NCBI RefSeq assembly: GCF_019957155.1
Contig: NZ_JAIPME010000002.1
Coordinates: 434,001-498,000, forward strand
Direction: 5' to 3'
Source: Anaerococcus murdochii
GTDB taxonomy: Bacteria; Bacillota; Clostridia; Tissierellales; Peptoniphilaceae
Length of the DNA: 64,000 nucleotides
Of the stretch, positions 46,683 to 54,668 are shown piece by piece (the first letter of the stretch is position 1; each line of letters begins with the position of its first letter). Below the pieces are notes generated by a model. That model had not been told where the DNA came from. It searched no databases and worked only from the letters and a program-made list of their open reading frames with translations. Position numbers and translations under genes: made by a program.

Positions 46683-47277
46683 TTCTTTCTCCTATAATAA
46701 TTTTAAGTGCTAAGAGTGCTTCTAAATTTGCTACAATTCCTATATAAGGTGCATATAAACCTTGTTCAGGACTTGATTTGAAGTCCCCAACCATGCTTAT
46801 ATTTTTTATTTTTTTCACTTTTATATCAGATAAATCTCCAAGACCCGAAAGACCTGATGCCATAATTAATTTTTTATCATCTTTTCCCAAAAAATATTCA
46901 AACACCATGCTTTTCATCTCTTTTTTGTCAAAGGCTTCGATGAAAATATCTGTTTTTCCTGAAATTTCAGCTAAGTTATCTTTTGTAATAAGAACTTCCT
47001 CGGCAAAAATTTTGTTACAGGGAACAGTTTCCTCAATTTTTTTCTTTATTTGAAAAACCTTTGATTTTCCCAAATCTTTTTGGTCATAGTTTTGCCTGTT
47101 TAGGTTCGATAATTCAACCTTATCGTAATCGTAGATATAAATTTCTCCAAGCCCACACCTGGCAAGGATCATGGCTATATTTGAACCAAGTCCCCCACAA
47201 CCTAAGATTGAAACACTTGCTTTTTTGAGTATTTCATTAATTTCTGGGTCTTGTCTTTTTAAAATTTCATTTCTCAT
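46672..47277 (-). CDS. thiF: ThiS adenylyltransferase ThiF
   Basis: I start at the ATG at 47277 (201 residues), one base after the thiS stop; the upstream extension lies in the thiS region. It has the E1-like nucleotide motif VSILGCGGLGSNIAMILARCG and DYDKVELSNLNRQNY, and lacks the C-terminal CxxC zinc region of longer relatives. It activates the ThiS C-terminus. Confidence 0.9.
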   Translation of the reverse strand: MRNEILKRQDPEINEILKKASVSILGCGGLGSNIAMILARCGLGEIYIYDYDKVELSNLNRQNYDQKDLGKSKVFQIKKKIEETVPCNKIFAEEVLITKDNLAEISGKTDIFIEAFDKKEMKSMVFEYFLGKDDKKLIMASGLSGLGDLSDIKVKKIKNISMVGDFKSSPEQGLYAPYIGIVANLEALLALKIIIGERNGK

Positions 47278-47278
47278 A

Positions 47279-47475
47279 TCAACCCCCGCCAACAAAGGAA
47301 AAAACTTCCACTTTTGCCCCATCTTCTAAGATAAATTTATCAAAATCCACTTTTTTAACCAATCGGCAGTCAACTTCACAGGCCAAAAATCTGGGTCGTA
47401 GTCATTTCTTATTAAGAAATCCCTGAGATTTTCCCCCTCAAGGAAGAAAACCTCCTTGTCATTTACCTTAATCAC
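47279..47475 (-). pseudogene. thiS: Sulfur carrier ThiS, frameshifted
   Basis: A GTG start at 47475 gives MIKVNDKEVFFLEGENLRDF...YDP. The frame must then shift to continue as RFLACEVDCRLVKKVDFDK...VEVFSFVGGG with stop at 47279. The 197-nt span is one base short of a multiple of three, and a CCC run (47393-47395) at the junction would fit if it were CCCC. The essential C-terminal Gly-Gly is present. It may be a real lesion or a base-calling error; the rest of the operon is intact. Confidence 0.8.
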
Positions 47476-47489
47476 TTACTCACCCCCTC

Positions 47490-47545
47490 AAAAAAAGGCA
47501 CAAAAAGGACAACCATACCCGAGGTGGTATGCCCCTTTAGTGCCT
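47490..47545 (-). terminator. Second terminator in the thi leader
   Basis: GGCAC (complement of 47540-47544) pairs with GTGCC (47497-47501), with inner pairs AAAGG/CCTTT and CATACC/GGTATG, followed by TTTTTTT. It ends about 15 nt before the thiS start, after the riboswitch terminator. Confidence 0.8.
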
Positions 47546-47597
47546 AAGCATCTTTACTTAATTTTCTTTGCCCTTCTAGGAGAGGGAATTTTTCATT

Positions 47598-47623
47598 AAA
47601 AAAGACCCCTCCTAGGGGCCTTT
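47598..47623 (-). terminator. Terminator of the TPP riboswitch
   Basis: AAAGGCCCCT and AGGGGTCTTT (one wobble) with loop AGG, followed by TTTTTT, lie 10 nt after the riboswitch aptamer. This is the expected expression platform for transcriptional control by thiamine pyrophosphate. Confidence 0.85.
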
Positions 47624-47633
47624 AAACTCTTTT

Positions 47634-47716
47634 TCTAGCTTTCTTACGAAGGTCTTAACCTACAAGTTTAAAGGGTTGATGAATTCATCTCTCAGCTACT
47701 AGCACCCCTAGCTACT
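47634..47716 (-). ncRNA. TPP riboswitch (thi box)
   Basis: On the minus strand the conserved blocks appear in order: CTAGGGGTGC, GCTGAGA, ACCCTTTAAACTTG, GGTTAAGACC and CGTAAGAAAGCTAG. The closing stem is TAGCT/AGCTA. It lies at the start of the transcript of thiSFGHME and would shut it off when TPP is abundant. Confidence 0.92.
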
Positions 47717-47719
47717 AAT

Positions 47720-47748
47720 ATTATAAGGCAAATTCCTAATAATTTCAA
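47720..47748 (-). promoter_or_regulatory. Promoter of the thi operon
   Basis: TTGAAA (47743-47748) and TATAAT (47720-47725) are separated by 17 nt, with the start point only a few bases before the riboswitch. Confidence 0.8.
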
Positions 47749-47797
47749 TTTTATTTTTGACTAATATTTGCTTTTATTTTCAATATATTAAAATTGC

Positions 47798-47980
47798 CTA
47801 TAAATTATTTATTTTTTTGTATTTCACATAGGCATTGGCCGTCATAAGGATGGCTGCAATTAAGATTAGCCACCAGACTTCCTTGCCTTTGGAGTATTGC
47901 AAATAAGCCAATACATAGACTAAAATCGCACTTGCTAGCGATGTATAAAATTCCAATTGGTCTAAATTATTTTTTCTCAT
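47798..47980 (-). CDS. Small two-helix membrane protein
   Basis: This 60-residue protein (MRKNNLDQLEFYT...) has two membrane helices, FYTSLASAILVYVLAYLQY and WWLILIAAILMTANAYV, and a basic C-terminus. Its ATG lies inside the sufU end (14-nt overlap), so it is translationally coupled to it. I do not recognise a family; a role with the Fe-S operon is not established. Confidence 0.6.
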   Translation of the reverse strand: MRKNNLDQLEFYTSLASAILVYVLAYLQYSKGKEVWWLILIAAILMTANAYVKYKKINNL

Positions 47981-48398
47981 CAATAACAGCCCTTAGGGTG
48001 TTCCAAGAAAGTAGGGCACAATTTACCCTTTGTGGCATATTTTGAATGTTCTTGAAGGCTATAGCGTCTTCTAATTCTTCAAGTTCTTCATCTGTCACAT
48101 CTTCTCTTTTGATCATCCTTTGGTAGATGTCTGCCATTTTATCAGCCTGATCTATAGTTTTTCCAACCAGCATATCGCACATTACAGATGTGGCTGCCTG
48201 GCTAATGGCACAGCCGTCGCCTGTGAAGGCTGCGTCCACAATCTTATCTCCATCGAGTTTTAATTGCAAAACTATTTCATCACCACAAGATGGATTGTGG
48301 CCGTCTTCCTTGATGTCAGGGTCTTCTAGGTCATGCTTATTGGCTTGGTTTCTTGAATGATCTAGGATAATCTGACTGTATATTTCTTGCATATCCAT
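47967..48398 (-). CDS. sufU: Fe-S cluster scaffold/sulfur acceptor SufU
   Basis: This 143-residue IscU-like protein of the SufU type has Cys38 in NPSCGDEI, GDGCAISQAATSVMCDML and the third Cys in VNCALLSW. In Firmicutes SufU takes sulfur from SufS. It starts on the last base of sufS (one-base overlap). Confidence 0.94.
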   Translation of the reverse strand: MDMQEIYSQIILDHSRNQANKHDLEDPDIKEDGHNPSCGDEIVLQLKLDGDKIVDAAFTGDGCAISQAATSVMCDMLVGKTIDQADKMADIYQRMIKREDVTDEELEELEDAIAFKNIQNMPQRVNCALLSWNTLRAVIDEKK

Positions 48399-49618
48399 TA
48401 TAGTCCCATCACCTTTCTAACTTCTCTTAAGCTTTTTGCAAAGATTTCAACTTCTTCTTTTGTATTATAAATCGCAAAAGATGCCCTGGCTGTAGATGAG
48501 ATTCCAAGATAGGTGTGTAGAGGCATGGCGCAATGGTGGCCACTTCTTACAGCTACATTCTTAGAATCTAGGATAGAAGCTATGTCGTGTGGGTGGACGT
48601 CATCGAAAGTAAAGGAAATTAGAGCCCCCTCCTCAACACTTGTCGGATGGACGATTTTGATATTTTCTATGTCCTTGATTAGGTCATAGGCATAGTGAGT
48701 TAATTCCATCTCATGGGCGTGGATTTTATCCATGCCGATTTGATCCACATATTTTATAGCTTCTATTAGGCCAATAACTCCACCAACATTTGGTGTTCCG
48801 GCCTCAAATTTTATAGGTGCCTTGGCAAAGGTTGAATAATCTTCATAGACATATTCTATCATATCTCCGCCCAAGTTAAAAGGTTTCATCTTATCAAGTA
48901 GGTCATATTTTCCATAAAGAATACCAATGCCCATTGGGGCATAGATTTTATGGCCAGAAAATACAAGGAAATCACAATCTAAGTCTGTGACGTCAATTTT
49001 TTTGTGGGCTACAAGTTGGGCTGCATCAACGATTGTGGTTGCTCCTACTTCTTTTGCCCAGCCAATTATTTTTTTTACATCAATAATTTCCCCAGTCACA
49101 TTTGATGCACCGGTTATTGAAACTATTTTTGTTTTCTCATTAATCTTTGACTTTAAATCTTCATAATCAAGGGAATGATCGTCTTTTAAGTAGGCATAAA
49201 CAAGCTTTGCCCCAGTGGCCTTTGCCACCATTTGCCATGGAACAAGGTTGGCGTGGTGTTCTAAGATTGTAATTAAAATCTCATCGCCCGCCTTTAAATT
49301 ATCTAGTCCATAGGAATAGGCAAGAAGGTTCATTGCCTCTGTGGTAGTCTTTGTGTAGACTATTTCATTTCGAGACTTTGCATTTATAAATTTTCTAATT
49401 ACTTCCCTACCATTTTCATAGGCTTCTGTAGCTACCCATGAAAGGTAGTGGGCACCCCTATGAGGGTTGGCGTTTTTATACCTATAATAATTGTCAACTG
49501 CTTCGATTACCTGTCTTGGCTTTTGGCTTGTGGCGGCTGTATCTAGGTAGATTACGTCCTTGCCGACCTTGGCCCCGTCAATATATGGGAAATCTTTTCT
49601 AATTTCTGCTACATCCAT
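48398..49618 (-). CDS. sufS: Cysteine desulfurase SufS
   Basis: This 406-residue PLP enzyme has the Schiff-base Lys in VFSGHKIYAPMGIG (about residue 226), ATTIVDAAQLVAH and the active-site Cys in RSGHHCAMPLH (about residue 363). It supplies sulfur for Fe-S assembly. Order sufCBDSU is the usual Firmicute one. Confidence 0.96.
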   Translation of the reverse strand: MDVAEIRKDFPYIDGAKVGKDVIYLDTAATSQKPRQVIEAVDNYYRYKNANPHRGAHYLSWVATEAYENGREVIRKFINAKSRNEIVYTKTTTEAMNLLAYSYGLDNLKAGDEILITILEHHANLVPWQMVAKATGAKLVYAYLKDDHSLDYEDLKSKINEKTKIVSITGASNVTGEIIDVKKIIGWAKEVGATTIVDAAQLVAHKKIDVTDLDCDFLVFSGHKIYAPMGIGILYGKYDLLDKMKPFNLGGDMIEYVYEDYSTFAKAPIKFEAGTPNVGGVIGLIEAIKYVDQIGMDKIHAHEMELTHYAYDLIKDIENIKIVHPTSVEEGALISFTFDDVHPHDIASILDSKNVAVRSGHHCAMPLHTYLGISSTARASFAIYNTKEEVEIFAKSLREVRKVMGL

Positions 49619-49619
49619 A

Positions 49620-50663
49620 CTAATTCCTGCTATTTAGTTCGTGAACTTCGTCTGCTATTAACTTGCGAAGATCTTCGTCTTCAATCTTATCAAGAGCTGG
49701 GGCAAAATTTGCCTCAAGCATCATGGATTCTGCTTGTTTTTTGCTAAATCCACGGCTCATGATATAAAATAGCATTTCCTTATTCATCCTACCCACGCTT
49801 GCTGCGTGCTTGCCGGCTACTTCCCTTTCCTCATTAAGAAGGATAGGTGCAGACTTGTTAATAACCGCATCTGAAAGCATCATTGAATAATCTCCAATCT
49901 TGCCGTCAGCCTTGGTGCAACCACGTCTTAAATCGACAATACCCTTAAAGTTTTTAACAGCCTTATCTTTTAAAGCGCCATTAAAAAGGGTATTTGAATC
50001 TGTATTTATGCCAAAATGCTCATTTACAGCCATTAGGTCTAGGTATTCTTCCTTTGATTTAAAGTAAACACCATTTTCTACGACTTTGGCCTCTTCGCCT
50101 CTTAGGATATTTCTGATATTAACCATGGACTTTGTAGCTCCGATTTCAATATAAGTAATATCAAGCTCTGACCTGTCGGCAAGTCTAGTTGCGATTGAGT
50201 TTAGGTTGGTAGAGTCGTTTTTAAGGTCAACTACAACTACGAGTTTCACCTTAGAATCTTTCTCTAAATTAACTAGGATTTGAGAATTTATAAAAATCTT
50301 TCCCTGAGCAAGGTCTGCAAAATTAACTAAAAATGAAGAAGAAGTATTCTCTCTTGCGTTAATTTCAATGCTTGATACAAGGATGTTGTTTTCGTCGTTC
50401 ATTTCTAAGTTTATAAATTCAGTTTCCCTATTTTTATCTATATCAAAACTTAAAAAGTGATTTCTAAAGTCTCTATTTTCCTTATTTATTTCTGGAGAAA
50501 GGCCGTAAGTTTCGCCTGAAAAGGCTGTTTGAACTTGGTTCTGGCCTTCTTTTACAGAATTTCCATAAAAAGGCTGGTTTTTAATTTCAACTAGGTCATA
50601 ATCAGCCTTGTTTAGACCTAGGTAGGCCCAAGTTAAGGCCCTCATTTCATTTATTCTTGCCAT
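49620..50663 (-). CDS. sufD: Fe-S assembly protein SufD
   Basis: This 347-residue beta-helix scaffold has the C-terminal SufBD core (RRGCTKADGKIGDYSMMLSDAVINKSAPIL, quoted here as LRRGCTKADGKIGDYSMML). It also has the KHAASVGRMNKEMLFYIMSRG segment. It forms SufBC2D with the two genes upstream. The N-terminal third is divergent, as usual for SufD. Confidence 0.93.
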   Translation of the reverse strand: MARINEMRALTWAYLGLNKADYDLVEIKNQPFYGNSVKEGQNQVQTAFSGETYGLSPEINKENRDFRNHFLSFDIDKNRETEFINLEMNDENNILVSSIEINARENTSSSFLVNFADLAQGKIFINSQILVNLEKDSKVKLVVVVDLKNDSTNLNSIATRLADRSELDITYIEIGATKSMVNIRNILRGEEAKVVENGVYFKSKEEYLDLMAVNEHFGINTDSNTLFNGALKDKAVKNFKGIVDLRRGCTKADGKIGDYSMMLSDAVINKSAPILLNEEREVAGKHAASVGRMNKEMLFYIMSRGFSKKQAESMMLEANFAPALDKIEDEDLRKLIADEVHELNSRN

Positions 50664-52075
50664 CAGCCGTTCGCTCCTTCCAATTCCATATCAATCAAGT
50701 TATTCATTTCAACTGCATATTCAAGTGGTAGAAGTTTAGAAATCGGCTCAGCAAAACCTCTTACAATCATTGATTTTGCTTCATCTTCTGGAATACCCCT
50801 GCTCATTAGGTAAAATACCTGGCCTTGGTCAATTGAACCAATTTTTGCCTCATGGCCACAGTCGACGTCGTCATTTCTAATATCTAAAACTGGAATTGTA
50901 TCTGATTGACTTTCTTCAGAAATCATGAGGTTTTCACAGTCTACAGTTGATCTAGAACCCTGGGAGTTCTTTCTCATTTCAACTAAAGAACGGGTCATGG
51001 ACTTACCGTTTCCTGCAGTAATTGACTTAGTTAGGGCTGTTGAGTAGGTATTTGGGGCAAGGTGGATCATAGAACAACCGTTGTCTATATATTGACCGTC
51101 ACCTGCAAAGGTAATACCAGTGTACTCAGCACTTGCTCCCTCACCAGCTAAAACTGATGTTGGATAAAGCATAGACACTTTTGAACCAAAAGATCCTGAT
51201 ACCCAAATCATCTTGCCGCCTTCTTGGATAATGGCACGCTTGGTGTTTAGGTTGTACATATTTCTTGACCAGTTTTCTATAGTAGAAAATCTAACTTCGG
51301 CGTTTTTGCCGACAAAAATTTCTACAGAACCTGCGTGAAGGTTAACCACGTTATATCTTGGCGCAGAACATCCCTCGATGAAGTGGACTCTTGAATTATC
51401 CTCAGCAATAATCATTGTATGCTCAAATTGGCCAGCTCCTGGGGCATTTAGCCTGTAATAAGATTGGAGTGGAATATCAACCTTAACTCCTTCTGGCACG
51501 TAAATTAGAGATCCGCCTGACCAAACAGCACCGTGGAGGGCTGCATACTTATGAAGTGTAGGGGGAATTGCCTTTTGGAAGTATTTCTTGACCAAATCTT
51601 CGTGTTCCCTAATAGCAGATGTGAAATCCATGAAAATTACACCTTGGTCTGATAAGTGTTTTTGGATAGAGTGGTAAACTTCCTCACTATCGTATTGGGC
51701 ACCAACACCAGCAAGAGATTCTTGCTCAGCTTGTGGAATACCAAGTCTATCGAAGGTATCCTTGATGTCTTCTGGTAGGGCCTCCCAAGAGGATTTTTTA
51801 TCTGTTGGTGGCTTGACATAGGTTGTAATATCAGCCATATCTAGCTCTGATAAGTCTGGACCCCAAGAAGGATTATCGATTTTCTCAAAAAGTTCTAGAG
51901 ATTTAAGTCTTCTCTTTCTCATCCAATCTGGTTCGTTTTTCTTATCAGATATTTCATTTACAATATCAGCATTCAAGCCCTTTTCTGTAATATCTGAATA
52001 TATAAATTCATTAAAGAAATCATAGTAACCGCGGTCTATGTCCTTTAATTGTTCTTCAATATTAATTTCTTTCAT
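50663..52075 (-). CDS. sufB: Fe-S assembly scaffold SufB
   Basis: I start at the ATG at 52075 (470 residues, MKEINIEEQLKDIDRGYYDF), one base after the sufC stop; the longer version begins inside sufC. It has VYVPEGVKV-like IYVPEGVKVDIPLQSYYRLN, FIEGCSAPRY, and the conserved C-terminal VDCGHEAKIGSIDQGQVFYLMSRG (in part). SufB holds the nascent cluster. Confidence 0.96.
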   Translation of the reverse strand: MKEINIEEQLKDIDRGYYDFFNEFIYSDITEKGLNADIVNEISDKKNEPDWMRKRRLKSLELFEKIDNPSWGPDLSELDMADITTYVKPPTDKKSSWEALPEDIKDTFDRLGIPQAEQESLAGVGAQYDSEEVYHSIQKHLSDQGVIFMDFTSAIREHEDLVKKYFQKAIPPTLHKYAALHGAVWSGGSLIYVPEGVKVDIPLQSYYRLNAPGAGQFEHTMIIAEDNSRVHFIEGCSAPRYNVVNLHAGSVEIFVGKNAEVRFSTIENWSRNMYNLNTKRAIIQEGGKMIWVSGSFGSKVSMLYPTSVLAGEGASAEYTGITFAGDGQYIDNGCSMIHLAPNTYSTALTKSITAGNGKSMTRSLVEMRKNSQGSRSTVDCENLMISEESQSDTIPVLDIRNDDVDCGHEAKIGSIDQGQVFYLMSRGIPEDEAKSMIVRGFAEPISKLLPLEYAVEMNNLIDMELEGANG

Positions 52076-52076
52076 C

Positions 52077-52808
52077 TTACACCCATTCGTAGCCTTCAGC
52101 TTCAATCTTATCCATTAGGCTATCATCACCAGTTTCTTGGATTACACCATCTTTTAGGATATGAACATAATCAGCCTTGATATTTGATAAAATTTCCCTG
52201 TGGTGGGTAATTAAAATTACTGATTTTTCCCCATCTAGGAAATTTTTAATACCTTCTGAAACAATCCTTACCGCATCAACGTCAAGACCTGAATCTGTCT
52301 CATCAAGAAGGGCAAGTTTTGGATTTAGCATTTGCATTTGAAGGATTTCTGATTTCTTTCTTTCACCACCAGAAAAACCAACATTTACATACCTATTAGC
52401 ATAGGAAGAATCTAGCTTAAGATTTTCCATTTCCTTGGTAAGTTTTTTGTTAAAGGCCAAAATTTTTGGCTTATCACCTGTGATTTGCTCTTCAGAAATT
52501 CTTAGAAAATCAGAAAGCTTAACACCAGGAATCTCATCTGGGTGTTGGAAGGACATGAAAATACCAAGTCTAGCCCTCTTATCAACGCTAAGATCTGTGA
52601 TATCCTCACCCTCAAAGAAAATCTTTCCTTCCTTGATTGTATAGGCAGGATTTGCCATAATTGAGTTCATAAGGGTTGATTTACCAGAACCATTGGCCCC
52701 CATAACAACGTGGACCTCGCCCTTACCAACTGTCAAATTTATTCCCTTTAGTATATCCTTATCTCCAGCCGAAACGTGGAGATTTTCTATTTTTAATAAA
52801 TCGCTCAT
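52077..52808 (-). CDS. sufC: Fe-S assembly ATPase SufC
   Basis: This 243-residue ABC-type ATPase has Walker A MGANGSGKSTLMN (residues about 35-47), the SufC-specific FSGGERKKSEILQM signature, Walker B LALLDETDSGLDVDA and LITHHREIL. It is the first gene of the operon, with AAGAGGTAG as ribosome site. Confidence 0.96.
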   Translation of the reverse strand: MSDLLKIENLHVSAGDKDILKGINLTVGKGEVHVVMGANGSGKSTLMNSIMANPAYTIKEGKIFFEGEDITDLSVDKRARLGIFMSFQHPDEIPGVKLSDFLRISEEQITGDKPKILAFNKKLTKEMENLKLDSSYANRYVNVGFSGGERKKSEILQMQMLNPKLALLDETDSGLDVDAVRIVSEGIKNFLDGEKSVILITHHREILSNIKADYVHILKDGVIQETGDDSLMDKIEAEGYEWV

Positions 52809-52844
52809 TATCTACCTCTTTTATCTATTTTTCACTCTTTTTAA

Positions 52845-52872
52845 ATCATACCTTTTTGCTAGGGATTATCAA
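52845..52872 (-). promoter_or_regulatory. suf operon promoter
   Basis: TTGATA (52867-52872) and TATGAT (52845-52850) are separated by 16 nt, upstream of sufC. The -35 box lies inside an 18-bp palindrome (next entry). Confidence 0.65.
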
Positions 52873-52879
52873 TAATCCC
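52862..52879. promoter_or_regulatory. Palindromic operator over the suf -35 box
   Basis: GGGATTATTGATAATCCC has perfect 8-bp arms around a TG centre and covers the -35 element, the position of a repressor site. Its GATTAT/ATAATC half-sites resemble Fur/PerR-type boxes but are not a match I can assign. Confidence 0.55.
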
Positions 52880-52899
52880 GCATTAATCAGCATACCAGA

Positions 52900-52932
52900 A
52901 AAAATAAAAAAAACGAGCCAGGGCTCGTTATT
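52900..52932 (-). terminator. Terminator of the HPr gene
   Basis: AACGAGCC and GGCTCGTT flank a two-base loop and are followed by TTTTTT on the minus strand, 10 nt after the ptsH stop. Confidence 0.85.
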
Positions 52933-52942
52933 TATTATTATG

Positions 52943-53209
52943 CTAATATTCATTCAATTTATTTTCAACTAAATCGATAAGACTTTTTACAGCATCTTCT
53001 TCTTCGTCACCTTCTGCTCGAATAACTATCTCATCGCCTTTAGAAGCACTCATGCTCAGAACTGACATGATAGACTTAGCATTATAACTCCTCCCAGCTT
53101 TTTCAACAGTTATGTCACAAGGAAACTGGACAGCTTGTCTTATGAATATTGATGCTGGTCTAGCATGCAAACCAATTTCATTAGAAAGTGTTACTTTTTG
53201 TTCGTACAT
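52943..53209 (-). CDS. ptsH: Phosphocarrier protein HPr
   Basis: This 88-residue protein has the active-site His15 in GLHARPAS and the regulatory Ser46 in KSIMSVLSM. HPr passes phosphate from enzyme I to PTS permeases and, phosphorylated on Ser46, is the CcpA corepressor. It is monocistronic here, not linked to ptsI. Ribosome site is AAAGGAGG. Confidence 0.95.
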   Translation of the reverse strand: MYEQKVTLSNEIGLHARPASIFIRQAVQFPCDITVEKAGRSYNAKSIMSVLSMSASKGDEIVIRAEGDEEEDAVKSLIDLVENKLNEY

Positions 53210-53540
53210 AGGGCCTCCTTTGTCAAATATTTATCACCTTATAATAGATGTTACTATAATTTCGAAATTTTGCAAACGATTTTTTGGTTAAATATCCAGG
53301 ATATTTATGATTAGCTATTTATTAATGTATATTTTTTTATTTTTATTTATAATAATTTTATTTTTTCCCTGCGGGAATGGCATGGGTGGAATGTTTTTTT
53401 AGAATAATTCTGTGTAAGATTTTTTTAATTTTTAATTTATTTTTATTTTTTATTAAATTATTTTATTTAGAAAATTACTTGAGTCTCTTATACCAATATG
53501 AGTTATGTATTTAAATAAATTATTTTATTTACATAATCCC
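53210..53540. other. Very A+T-rich spacer upstream of ptsH
   Basis: About 330 bp that must hold the ptsH promoter (TATTAT near 53240 is a possible -10). Apart from a small CCCTGCGGG hairpin near 53366 I see no gene or structure. Confidence 0.4.
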
Positions 53541-53910
53541 TTCGAAAATGGGGAGGCCCAGGGGAACGTTCCGTCGCTCTCGGCCGCTAGGGCAGGCTGT
53601 TCCCCCACCTGCCTCCCCAAACCCCTCTCGGCTACCCCCTCCGGCCGGCCCCTCGCGGGAGATATTGTGTTTGCCTTCGGCAAACTTTTGATACGGGGAA
53701 TAACTTCGTATTGAATTACGTATATCTCCATAGATTTCTAATATTCAAGCCCCTAAAAACTGATAACTCGCTATCGCTCAGTCCTCAACGAGCCGGACGG
53801 GCTTGCCATCAGTTTTCTTTACGCAACCTTAGATTAGAAATCTTCGCTTGGTAAATAATAGAATTATTTTCTAAGTTCTAGATTTTGCAAGGCTCGTTTG
53901 GCTTTTTCCA
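53541..53910. other. G+C-rich non-coding island with nested inverted repeats
   Basis: Base composition jumps to clearly G+C-rich for about 130 bp (53545-53670) in A+T-rich DNA. It has hairpins GCAGG/CCTGC, GGAACGTTCC and GTTTGCC/GGCAAAC. To its right a nested structure has outer 11-bp arms AGATTTCTAAT (53732-53742) and ATTAGAAATCT (53833-53843), inner 9-bp arms AAAACTGAT (53756-53764) and ATCAGTTTT (53808-53816), and an apical AGCC/GGCT hairpin. Short frames exist on both strands but resemble no protein I know. It may be a structured RNA or the relic of a mobile element. Confidence 0.5.
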
Positions 53911-54010
53911 AATTTTGTTTATTATTATCGTAAATCAGTCACTTTTTTTAAAGGTATTTTTCTCGTGCTTCTTATGGGTCACAAATTAATCATATCTTTC
54001 AAATTTTATT

Positions 54011-54517
54011 TTATAATCCGAGTAAAATCACTAGCCAGGCTTGGATTATGGATGCTATTGGAATTAGTAAAAATGGCATCAAGATAAAATGTTCTTTAAT
54101 GGCCAAATGTTTCATCCAATTTCTAAATTCGTAGTCCTCATGCCCTTCTGTGCCTGGTATTACTATTTTATCCTTGTACTTTCCTTGGAACAAAAGTACA
54201 TCCAACAAAAAGAAATCTCCTAAGTTTAATATTGTCCACTGAATATAACTCATCCAGAAAAGATCTCTAAGTCCTCTTATTCCTGTATGTAAAAGAGAGG
54301 TCACACCATATATAAATGCGATTCCTGAAATTATAATCGTAAGTATGAAATTTATTCTTTTCTCTTCTTTTGTCATCTTATCTGGAGCCGAATTTTGAAT
54401 TGTCTTTGGATAAGAATCGAAGAAAAATCTTGGGTTAATCAGTACAAAAGCTGCTACTGCACCGTTAAAGATAGCAGCCATTGCAATCCCATCTAATATT
54501 GCTCGTGTTATATCCAT
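54011..54517 (-). CDS. Four-helix membrane protein of unknown function
   Basis: This 168-residue protein has about four membrane helices (residues about 8-28, 53-73, 88-108, 142-166). It also has an internal soluble loop with HEDYEFRNWMKHLAIKEH. I recognise no family. It is the last gene of a run with an ATC-hydrolase-like protein and a methyltransferase. Ribosome site is AAGGAG. Confidence 0.65.
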   Translation of the reverse strand: MDITRAILDGIAMAAIFNGAVAAFVLINPRFFFDSYPKTIQNSAPDKMTKEEKRINFILTIIISGIAFIYGVTSLLHTGIRGLRDLFWMSYIQWTILNLGDFFLLDVLLFQGKYKDKIVIPGTEGHEDYEFRNWMKHLAIKEHFILMPFLLIPIASIIQAWLVILLGL

Positions 54518-54530
54518 AATATTCTCCTTG

Positions 54531-54647
54531 TTAATTATCCAAAAATAATTTTAGTTTCTTAGCGTATTCTTGAGGGTGTTCGTGAAGAAATTGTTTGTGG
54601 CCCATCCCGTCAAATACTTCTGTCTTCATTTGTGGAAAATACTCTCT
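54531..54647 (-). pseudogene. Remnant of an alpha/beta hydrolase C-terminus
   Basis: Following a stop codon, 38 codons read REYFPQMKTEVFDGMGHKQF...LHEHPQEYAKKLKLFLDN. This is the end of an alpha/beta hydrolase including the catalytic-His region GHKQFLHEHPQEY. The rest of the gene is gone; no start codon fits. It lies just upstream of the membrane protein gene. Confidence 0.65.
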
Positions 54648-54668
54648 CTAATAAAAATAAATTATCTA

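Noticed and set aside
53505..53731. Opposed short reading frames of 68-69 codons in the G+C-rich island
   Set aside because: They lie on both strands of the same G+C-rich block where stops are rare, have odd composition and match no family I know, so I treat them as chance.
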